Shown here one piece after another: positions 44,502 to 51,714 of a stretch of 64,000 nucleotides of DNA. Location: the NCBI RefSeq assembly GCF_000244955.1, contig NZ_CM001439.1, positions 3,766,643 through 3,830,642 of the forward strand. Direction: 5' to 3'. Source of the stretch: Saccharomonospora marina XMU15 (GTDB lineage: Bacteria > Actinomycetota > Actinomycetes > Mycobacteriales > Pseudonocardiaceae). Numbering within the stretch: the stretch's first letter is position 1; each line of letters begins with the position of its first letter. Under the pieces are notes generated by a model. It saw only the letters and a program-made list of their open reading frames with translations, was not told where the DNA came from and did no database searches. A program made the translations under genes and the position numbers.

Positions 44502-45476
44502 TCACGCGAACACGTACTCGAGTGCCGATGCCGGCTCCGGTTGCGGGCTGTTCTTGGCGAACGCGATGGCGTCCTCCACACGCTTCGTGGCGCGCTCCCG
44601 CGCCGCGCGCACCCCGTCGTCGTCGAGCAGACCGTCGGCGCGAAGGCTCGCCTCGAAGGTGGGGACGGGGTCGCGGCCGGGCACTCCTTCCAGATCGGTG
44701 CGGTAGGCCTGCGCGTCACCCTCGAAGTGACCCCACAGCCGCAGGGTGTGCACCTCGAGCAGGCTGGGTCCCTCCCCCGCCCTGGCACGGGCGATCGCCT
44801 TGCCCGCGGCCTCGTGCACCGCCTCGACCGAATTGTCCTCGACGCGCTCGCCCGGCATGTCGTAGCCGGCCGCGCGCACGGCGTTGGAGGTGACGCACGT
44901 CGAGGCGCTGCGGGGCACCGAGATTCCCCAGTCGTTGTCCTCGATCACGAACACCACCGGCAGCTTCCACAGCGACGCCAGGTTCAGCGCCTCGTGGAAA
45001 CCGCCCTGGTTGGCCGCGCCCTCACCGGTCACCGCGACGGCGACCCGGTCGGTGCCCTTGCGCTGGAACGCCAGTGCCTGCCCCACCGCGGGCGGGTAAC
45101 CCTCCGCGATGATCCCCGAGCACGAGAAGTGCACGTTCGGGTCGAACAGGTGCATGTGCCCGCCCCTGCCCCTGCCGAGACCGTCGACGCGGCCGAAGAT
45201 CTCGGCGGTCATCCGGCGCAGATCCACGCCGTGGGCGATGGCGAAGTGGTGGGGCCTGTGGGTAGCGGTCACCGCGTCGTCGCCGGTGAGATGAGCGCAC
45301 ACGCCCGCGGCGACCGGCTCCTGCCCGGCCGACAGGTGCATCTCGCCGGGGATCGCACCCGCCCCGATGTCGAACACCGGCTTCTTGTCAGCGTGGTACT
45401 CCCGCAGGATCGCTTCCTCGAAGGTGCGGATGAGCACCATCATGTCGTACAGATCGACTCTGACCTGTGGTTCCAT
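44502..45476 (-). CDS. 2-oxoacid dehydrogenase E1 component, alpha subunit
   Basis: 324-aa thiamin-diphosphate-binding subunit. The ThDP motif is GEGAANQGGFHEALNLASLWKLPVVFVIEDND (GDG replaced by GEG, ending in N). RPHHFAIAHGVD and GGHMHLFDP are typical. Resembles acetoin/pyruvate dehydrogenase E1 alpha. ATG at 45476; first gene of the operon, downstream of an IclR-type gene on the same strand. Confidence 0.9.
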   Translation of the reverse strand: MEPQVRVDLYDMMVLIRTFEEAILREYHADKKPVFDIGAGAIPGEMHLSAGQEPVAAGVCAHLTGDDAVTATHRPHHFAIAHGVDLRRMTAEIFGRVDGLGRGRGGHMHLFDPNVHFSCSGIIAEGYPPAVGQALAFQRKGTDRVAVAVTGEGAANQGGFHEALNLASLWKLPVVFVIEDNDWGISVPRSASTCVTSNAVRAAGYDMPGERVEDNSVEAVHEAAGKAIARARAGEGPSLLEVHTLRLWGHFEGDAQAYRTDLEGVPGRDPVPTFEASLRADGLLDDDGVRAARERATKRVEDAIAFAKNSPQPEPASALEYVFA

Positions 45477-45573
45477 GAAACCTCCCTGACGTCGGGATAC
45501 TCACTGTCCGCCCGGTGCGAGCACACGGCAACGGCGCGGATTTCAGATGGTGATAACGCTTCGGGCCGCCCGC

Positions 45574-46350
45574 TCAGCGGGCATCCGGGCCGGTGAGCGC
45601 GGCCTGGTTCGGCGCGATCGCCAGCGCTCTCGACAGCCGGTTCGCCGCCCTGCGCATGGCTGCCGCGCCGCTGATCGCCGACGTGTAGCGGCGGGCGGGC
45701 ATCGAGATGGCCACCGCGCCGAGCACCCCGGGCGCGCGTACCGGAACCGCCACACACGCCGTGCCGAGCAGGTACTCCTCCCGTTCGCCGCTGATCTCCG
45801 AGCCCAGACTCAACCGCTGCTCCAGCGCCCTGCGATCGGTGACCGTGTGCGGGGTCAGGTCGACGAGGCGGTGCCGGGCCAGGTAGTCGGCGCGGGCCGC
45901 GGTGTCCAGACAGGACAGAATGCACTTGCCGAACGCGGTGGCGTGCCCTGCCTCGTGCACGCCCACCCACAGGTCCACCCGCTGCATTCGGGGACCGTCT
46001 GCCACGTCGACCAGCTCTATCTCACCGTCCTGGTACAGCGACAGGTAGGTGGCGCTGCGCAACTCGTCACGCAGCGCCGCGAGCGCGGGCCGGGTCCTGG
46101 CCAGCGCAGTCTGCACCGGGCTGCGCCTGCCGAGTGCGTCCACCCGGTCGCCGAGCACGTACCCGTCGTGCAGCTTGAGCAGGTAGCCCTCGTGAACGAG
46201 GGTGCGCAGCAGGTGGTAGGTCGTCGGCAGCGGAAGGTCGAGTACGCGGGCCAGGCTCTTCGCGGTGACGGGCCGGTCGCTGGCGCCCACGGCGTCCAGC
46301 AGGTGCAGCGCACGCCTGACCGACCCGATCAGGGTTGGGGTCGCAGTCAC
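45574..46350 (-). CDS. IclR-family transcriptional regulator
   Basis: 258-aa regulator with an N-terminal winged helix (RRALHLLDAVGASDRPVTAKSLARVLDLPLPTTYHLLRTL) and a C-terminal effector domain (GHATAFGKCILSCLD, EYLLGTACVAVPVRAPGVLGAVAISMPARR). GTG at 46350 chosen because homology begins right after it; GTG at 46365 is possible. Ends 97 bases upstream of E1 alpha on the same strand; likely senses a metabolite of that pathway. Confidence 0.88.
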   Translation of the reverse strand: MTATPTLIGSVRRALHLLDAVGASDRPVTAKSLARVLDLPLPTTYHLLRTLVHEGYLLKLHDGYVLGDRVDALGRRSPVQTALARTRPALAALRDELRSATYLSLYQDGEIELVDVADGPRMQRVDLWVGVHEAGHATAFGKCILSCLDTAARADYLARHRLVDLTPHTVTDRRALEQRLSLGSEISGEREEYLLGTACVAVPVRAPGVLGAVAISMPARRYTSAISGAAAMRRAANRLSRALAIAPNQAALTGPDAR

Positions 46351-46474
46351 CGGGCCGCCCTTCACGCCGAGCCGATCTCGATGCGACCAAGCATGCGACC
46401 GTCCTGATGGGTGCACAAGTGGAACCGGAAGAGCTACCCCGTCCCGGTGACGTCGCAGGGAGTGCAGGCAGCCG

Positions 46475-46510
46475 GTCTTGGCCGGGGCGGTTCGCCGCCC
46501 CGGCCAAGAC
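46475..46510 (-). terminator. Hairpin with TTCG loop
   Basis: Perfect 16-bp arms GTCTTGGCCGGGGCGG / CCGCCCCGGCCAAGAC closed by a TTCG loop, 7 bases past the phosphodiesterase gene stop. Strong intrinsic-type hairpin without a T-run. Confidence 0.85.
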
Positions 46511-46517
46511 TCGGCGA

Positions 46518-47813
46518 TCAGCGACCGGCGAGCGCGGCGAGTTCGAACGCCTCCAGCCCGGCCGTGCCGTCGTAGCCGCCCTCGGGTTCGGCGAGCGCGA
46601 ACAGCGCACCCACCGTGGGCGCCACGTCGACGGTCCTCGCGGGAGCCGAGGAGGCGCTGCCCGCACGCACGGCGGGGTGCCCGCCTGCGACGAAGAACGG
46701 AATCGGCTCCGTCGCCGGGTGCCCGTGGTTACCGGGAATCGGGTTCGACCACACCCGCGGGTCGGTGAACCGCCAGCCCGCGCGGCAGTACACCACCAGG
46801 TCGCCCGCCTCCGGCCCCAGCCGCAGCAGGGAAGGTTCGTGCGCCGACAGCACCCCGTCGGTGGCCAGCGCCACCTCCCGCATCCGTGCCACCGCCTCGG
46901 CACGCTGCCCGGCGGGTCCGGTGAAAGTCAGCAGATCCGCGCCGCCGTTCTGCGCGATCGCCACCTTGCCCGCCAGCAGCGGGTCGGCCTCGAGCCTCGG
47001 CGCGAGTGACACCACCCGGTGCGGCAGCGACCAGTCCATCGAGTGGTCGGCGAGCACGAGCAGCACGGCGGAGTCCCACCGCCCTGACCGGCGCAGCCGG
47101 TCGACGAAGCGGCCGATCAGCAGGTCGGTGGACCACAGCGCGGCCGTGCGGGCCGCCCGCAACGTCGTGCCGGTGAGGTCGACGTGGCCGACCCGGTCGA
47201 CGTCGCCGAAGTTCGCGAACACCAGGTCCGGGTCCGACTCCTCCACCATGGCGATCAGCGCGTCGGTCGTCGCCGCGTCCGGCGCGTGCCCGCTGACCGG
47301 CACCACCGGGGACGGCTCCCAACGCACGCTGGCCCGCTCACCGAAGATGCCGTACAGGTACTCCTTGCTCAGCACGCTGCCGGTCACCCGTCCCTGCGCG
47401 GCCAGCCGGTCCAGCAGTGTCGGCGCGCGCAGGTCGCTGGCCCGGTCCAGCGTGCGAACCTCGCCGAGCGCGCGGTCGAAGACCGAGTTCGCGGGCACAC
47501 CGGAACGGTCGGGGCGCAACCCGGTCATCATCATCACATGGTTGGGGATGGTCTCCATCACCGGCAGCGAACGGGCGGCGGTGAAGTGGGTACCCGAGTC
47601 GCGCAGCGTACGCAGGTTGGGAGTCAGCACCGGGTCGACCTCTTCCGGACGCAACCCGTCGACAACGAGCACGTACACCCTCGGCCCTACGGGCGGGCGG
47701 GCGGCCCTGGCCGCGGCGGTGGACAGCACCACCGCCGCCGAGGTGCCCGCGGCCACGGTGAGGAAGCGGCGCCTGCTGAACGCTGCCGTGCCGCTCGTCG
47801 ATCCCGCCGTCAC
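46518..47813 (-). CDS. Tat-exported nucleotide pyrophosphatase/phosphodiesterase-like protein
   Basis: About 431 aa. Twin-arginine signal SRRRFLTVAAGTSAAVVLST at the N-terminus. Alkaline phosphatase superfamily metal sites: VLVVDGLRPEEVD, MMMTGLRPDRSGVPAN, FGDVDRVGHVD, LVLADHSMDWSLPHR and GNHGHPATEPIPFFVAG. Predicted extracellular phosphodiesterase. GTG at 47813 (RBS GGAGG five bases upstream) overlaps the phoD stop (GTGA), so the two are coupled. Confidence 0.85.
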   Translation of the reverse strand: MTAGSTSGTAAFSRRRFLTVAAGTSAAVVLSTAAARAARPPVGPRVYVLVVDGLRPEEVDPVLTPNLRTLRDSGTHFTAARSLPVMETIPNHVMMMTGLRPDRSGVPANSVFDRALGEVRTLDRASDLRAPTLLDRLAAQGRVTGSVLSKEYLYGIFGERASVRWEPSPVVPVSGHAPDAATTDALIAMVEESDPDLVFANFGDVDRVGHVDLTGTTLRAARTAALWSTDLLIGRFVDRLRRSGRWDSAVLLVLADHSMDWSLPHRVVSLAPRLEADPLLAGKVAIAQNGGADLLTFTGPAGQRAEAVARMREVALATDGVLSAHEPSLLRLGPEAGDLVVYCRAGWRFTDPRVWSNPIPGNHGHPATEPIPFFVAGGHPAVRAGSASSAPARTVDVAPTVGALFALAEPEGGYDGTAGLEAFELAALAGR

Positions 47814-49465
47814 AGTTCCTCCCACACCCGTACGACGTGCTGCGTTCCGGCGTCGACCCGAAACGACGCGGCCCGCCGCACCGCGCTGTCGGCGTCCTCG
47901 CGATCGGCGAGGACGAAGGAGTCCATCCGCACCGCGCTGGGCGTCACCTCGACCACGGAGTAGCCGTGTGAGTCCAACTCGACGTGCTTGACGTGCGGGT
48001 TGGCCACCCGGATGGCGGCCTCGAGGGCCAGCGACGCGGTCCTTGGCGCAACGCCGAGGATGTCGTCGATGTTGTCGCTGGTCACCGACGTGCAGACCAG
48101 CTCGGTTCCCACCGAGGCACGGTTGAGCGGGTAGGTCAGCGGATCCGACGGCAGCTCGGCGGCCCAGCAGGTGTGGATGTCGCCGGTGAGGAACACGGTG
48201 TCGCGCACTCCGTTGTCACGCAGCGCGGCGAACAGTTTCAGCCGGTCCGCCGTGTAGCCGTCCCACTGGTCCACATTGATCGGTACGCCCGTCACCGGCC
48301 CGGTGAGCTGCGACAGCGCGTGTAGCTCTGCTGTGGACAGAGTTGAGGGGAACCGCACGGGCGAGATCATCACCGAGTTGCCGACGAGCTTCCACTGCGC
48401 CTGTGCCGTGGTGAGCCCGGAGGTCAGCCAGTCGAGCTGCTGCGCGCCGGTAATGGTGCGGTCCGGGTCGGCGATACCGGGGTCGAACGGATGCGCTGGC
48501 TGCTCGCTGCGATAGGTTCGAAGGTCCAACATGGACAGTTCGGCGAGCGTGCCGAACGTCAGCCTGCGGTACAGCCTGCCGCCCGGCTCGTAGCGCACCG
48601 GCATCCATTCCGCGTAGGCCCGCTGCGAGGCGGCGCGGCGGCTCGCCCACGTCCCCTCGTCCGGCTCGGTGTGGTTCTCTGCCCCGCCGGACCAGGCGTT
48701 GTTGGCGGACTCGTGATCGTCCCAGGTCACCGCGAACGGCACGCGGGCGTGCAACTGTTGCAGGTCCGGGTCGGTCTTGTACTGGGCGTGCCTGCGGCGG
48801 TAGTGCTCGAGCGTGGTGATCTCCAGCGGCGGATCGTGCGGCCGGAGCACGGCGTCGGCCGCGGCGTCGTCGCCCGGTCCGTACTCGTAGAGATAGTCAC
48901 CGAGGTGGACAACCAGGTCCAGGTCGTCGCGCTGTGCCAGGTGCCGGTACGCCGCGAAGTACCCGGCCTGCCAGTTGGCGCACGACACCACACCGAGCCG
49001 CAGCCGGTCGACCGCGCTGCCGTCGGCGGGTGCGGTTCGGGTGCGGCCGACCGTGGAGACGGCCGAGCCGTAGCGGAAGCGGTACCAGTAGGACGTCGCA
49101 GGCCGCAGCCCGGCGACGTCGATCTTGACGGTGTGGTCCCTACCCGGTCCGGTGCGAGCCGCGCCGCCCGCGACGATCGCCGTGAACCGCTCGTCCAGCG
49201 CCACCTCCCAGGACACCGTGACGTCCGGACCGACCCCGGAACCGGGGACGGACTCCGGTGTCGGGGTCACCCTCGTCCACAGCAGCACGCCGTCCGGCAG
49301 TGGATCTCCCGACGCCACCCCGTGCGCGAACGGAGGTGCTCCGGCCCGCCCGGCCTGGGCCGCGTGCGCTTGGCCACCCAGCACCCCGGCACCTGTCACC
49401 GCGGCGAGCGCGCCGCCTGCGCGCAGTACATCTCTTCGAGTCACCGACTTCACGACAGCGCACAT
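47810..49465 (-). CDS. phoD: Alkaline phosphatase D (PhoD)
   Basis: 551 aa. Tat signal TRRDVLRAGGALAAVTGAG, then a fibronectin-like N-domain and the PhoD metallophosphatase domain: GVVSCANWQAGYFAAYRHLA, VHLGDYLYEYGPG, VPFAVTWDDHESANNAW, KLVGNSVMISP and FLTGDIHTCWAAELP. Secreted Ca/Fe-dependent phosphodiesterase/phosphatase for phosphate scavenging. ATG at 49465. I see no clear PHO box upstream. Confidence 0.93.
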   Translation of the reverse strand: MCAVVKSVTRRDVLRAGGALAAVTGAGVLGGQAHAAQAGRAGAPPFAHGVASGDPLPDGVLLWTRVTPTPESVPGSGVGPDVTVSWEVALDERFTAIVAGGAARTGPGRDHTVKIDVAGLRPATSYWYRFRYGSAVSTVGRTRTAPADGSAVDRLRLGVVSCANWQAGYFAAYRHLAQRDDLDLVVHLGDYLYEYGPGDDAAADAVLRPHDPPLEITTLEHYRRRHAQYKTDPDLQQLHARVPFAVTWDDHESANNAWSGGAENHTEPDEGTWASRRAASQRAYAEWMPVRYEPGGRLYRRLTFGTLAELSMLDLRTYRSEQPAHPFDPGIADPDRTITGAQQLDWLTSGLTTAQAQWKLVGNSVMISPVRFPSTLSTAELHALSQLTGPVTGVPINVDQWDGYTADRLKLFAALRDNGVRDTVFLTGDIHTCWAAELPSDPLTYPLNRASVGTELVCTSVTSDNIDDILGVAPRTASLALEAAIRVANPHVKHVELDSHGYSVVEVTPSAVRMDSFVLADREDADSAVRRAASFRVDAGTQHVVRVWEEL

Positions 49466-49559
49466 TGCACCAAGCGCTACGCCATGTCACTACCCGTCGG
49501 TAACTGTTAAGCCCGACTTCGCCTGATCGACGCAGTGCGCTACGCCGCTCGGACGGCAA

Positions 49560-49596
49560 GCGCCCCGGTGCCGCTGGGGGTTCAGCACCGGGGCGC
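49560..49596 (-). terminator. Hairpin in the phoD upstream region
   Basis: Perfect 12-bp arms GCGCCCCGGTGC / GCACCGGGGCGC with a 13-base loop, about 100 bases past the stop of the unrecognised upstream gene and 95 bases before phoD. Probable terminator of that gene. Confidence 0.65.
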
Positions 49597-49698
49597 CCAT
49601 GCAGCCGGACACCTTGGGGAGGGTCAGAGGTGCCCGGGCGAGCCACGGCATAACATGAAACATGCGCCGGTTCGGCTCACGTTTCAGCATACGTCATG

Positions 49699-50640
49699 TC
49701 ATTGCCGTTGCATAGGTTTGCATTCCACCGCATTCCAGTTGACGGAGTGGCGCCGGGCGTCGCGCTCGAAACTCATCCGCACGCGCTCGGCGGCATACGC
49801 GTAGACGTCGGCGAGCGCGGCGGTTTCGCCGACGTCATGTTGGGCGAGGTCGTAGTCGTCCCACAACGCCGCCACCCGCGCGGGCCCCAGCGTGCACGCC
49901 GGGTGCACCCAGCGCCCGTCGGCTGCGGCATGGCCGTCGTCCGGCTCCAAGGCGGCCACGACACCCAGCGGGCAGCCGGTGTGGCTGACGATCGTCGAGG
50001 CCAGCTCCTGCGCCCTCGACTCGGCCTCGCCCGGCCCTGCCAGGAACAGCACCTGATGACAGCAACGCCACAGCCCCAGCCGCACGTGGTCGGGCACCCC
50101 AGACCTCGCGGGCCAGTGACCCTCCCCAGGGGCTGCGCATTCCGGCCAGTCCGGCCGCTCCGCCGGGATGAGCGCCCGCGCCCTCGCCGCCCGCAACGCC
50201 CGCACGTACTGGTCGACGTGAGCACGCTCGAACGCGCCGAAGGGCGCGCGGTCCTGCCGGTGATCCAGCGCTTCCAACGGGTAGTCGACATCGACCCCGG
50301 CGACACTGCCCTCCCGCAGTGTCGGCCTGCCCAGCGCGTACAGCACCGGCGCGTCGCCGACGCGATGGTAGGGGCGGCGAAGGTAGCCGCACAGCCGCCA
50401 CCGAGCGTCGGTCCAGTCCAGAGCGGCCACCTCGACCCGCACCCTGAGCACCCACAGCCGTACGAACCGGCCGTTGCGCCTTGCCTCCCACGCCTCCACG
50501 TAGCCGGCCTCCCGCCGGGCGGCTTCCGCCTCCTCGCGGCGGTCACTCGGCGCGTAGCGGCCCGCCCGTTCCCTGGTGTCCGTCACGGCGCAGGCCAACG
50601 GTGTCCAGTCACTCGCACCGCTCAGCGCCACGACCGGCAC
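49699..50640 (-). CDS. Hypothetical protein
   Basis: 313 aa, not recognised. No signal peptide or membrane helix. Rich in Arg, Ala, Asp and Trp. Two His/Cys patches (RCCHQVLFLAGPGEAESRA, VSHTGCPLG) might bind metal. Codon use is like the neighbours. It diverges from the XRE-fragment gene across a strong operator-like dyad. The start may be internal. Confidence 0.6.
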   Translation of the reverse strand: MPVVALSGASDWTPLACAVTDTRERAGRYAPSDRREEAEAARREAGYVEAWEARRNGRFVRLWVLRVRVEVAALDWTDARWRLCGYLRRPYHRVGDAPVLYALGRPTLREGSVAGVDVDYPLEALDHRQDRAPFGAFERAHVDQYVRALRAARARALIPAERPDWPECAAPGEGHWPARSGVPDHVRLGLWRCCHQVLFLAGPGEAESRAQELASTIVSHTGCPLGVVAALEPDDGHAAADGRWVHPACTLGPARVAALWDDYDLAQHDVGETAALADVYAYAAERVRMSFERDARRHSVNWNAVECKPMQRQ

Positions 50641-50817
50641 CTCCCGCCGCCGGTGACGGCGCGATGGACCGATCGCCGCCGGGTTCCTCCGGACATAGCT
50701 CTCCCCACAGTCGAAGTCGGATGGTTGGACCGGCGACGCCGTCGCGGTGCGAGGGTGTTGCCACGACCGGCGTCACCGGGGGCTAACGTGACAGGCGTCC
50801 AACCGTACGTAGCCACG

Positions 50818-50859
50818 ACCAATGTAGCGCGCTACAAACTAGCGCGCTACATGATTGGT
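50818..50859. promoter_or_regulatory. Strong operator-like dyad
   Basis: A 42-bp inverted repeat: ACCAAT, then GTAGCGCGCTA, a 5-base spacer CAAAC, TAGCGCGCTAC, then ATTGGT after ATG. Each half is itself palindromic (TAGCGCGCTA). It lies between the divergent unrecognised gene and the XRE-like gene, so a dimeric or tetrameric repressor site is likely. Confidence 0.75.
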
Positions 50860-50903
50860 GTGGCCTGTTCGGGTGACGCGTGGCCGCTCACCCGGAGTGA
50901 AAG

Positions 50904-51107
50904 GTGACGCCCTTGGTCGAGGTGAGTCATGTTGTCGCGGAATGGGCCTTCACCCAGGGCCTGAAGAAGCTGCGAGAGACGAGCCCCAATCCGAACCAGA
51001 GCGAGATCGCCAGGCGGATCGGCAAGAGCAGGGCGACCATCGGGCACTACGAGATGGGCCGGTACCTGCCCAGCCATCTTCGACTCGTTTCTGCGGGATC
51101 GCGGTGA
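50904..51107 (+). pseudogene. 5' fragment of an XRE-family regulator
   Basis: Codes for an XRE helix-turn-helix, LKKLRETSPNPNQSEIARRIGKSRATIGHYEMGRYLPS, then breaks off at about 51070. The remaining residues to the stop are an out-of-frame reading of the HAD gene. Intact relatives continue for about 200 residues. GTG start at 50904 preceded by GGAG/AAAGG. It may still give a 67-aa DNA-binding peptide. Confidence 0.75.
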
Positions 51108-51714
51108 TGAAGCGCACGATCCGTTCACCGAACGTGACTACGCGAACTACGTGGACGGTAGGCCTCGGTTGGACGGGGTTCGCACGTTCCTGGCGTCGCG
51201 CGGGATCGAGCTGCCGGAGGGCACGCCGGGTGACCCGGTCGACACCGCGACGGTGCACGGCATCGGCAACCGGAAGAACGAGCGCGTCCTGGCGGTGATG
51301 CGGGCGGACGGCATCACTCCCTTTCCAGGATCTGTGCGCTACCTGGAGGCCGTGCGGGAGGCGGGAATAGCCATCGGGGTCGTCACGTCGTCGGCGAACG
51401 CGGCCGAGGTACTCGACGCGGCGAAGCTGAGCCGGTTCGTGCGGGCCCGTGTCGATGGTGTCACCATCAAGGAGCAGGGCTTACGCGGCAAACCCGCGCC
51501 GGATTCGTTTCTGGCGTGCGCCGACCTGCTGGGCGTGGCGCCCGCACACGCCGCCGTGTTCGAGGACGCACGGGCAGGTGTACAGGCGGGCAAGGCCGGC
51601 GGGTTCGGCTACGTGGTCGGCGTCAACCGCGCCGACCAGGCCGAGGCGCTACGCGCCGACGGCGCCGACGTTGTGGTGGACGACCTCGCCGAACTTCTGG
51701 AGGTGCACGCTTGA
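51073..51714 (+). pseudogene. Beta-phosphoglucomutase-type HAD hydrolase, N-terminally truncated
   Basis: Frame 1 resumes with IFDSFLRDRG, DPFTERDYANYVDGRPRLDGVRTFLASRGIELPEG, then VVTSSANAAEVLDAA (motif II), GLRGKPAPDSF (motif III Lys) and AVFEDARAGVQAGKAGGF (motif IV). The first 25-30 residues with the nucleophile motif DLDGV-x-T are missing; the XRE fragment lies there instead, one frame away. The next start codon is GTG at 51151. Relatives convert beta-glucose-1-phosphate to glucose-6-phosphate beside GH65 phosphorylases, as here. Confidence 0.8.
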
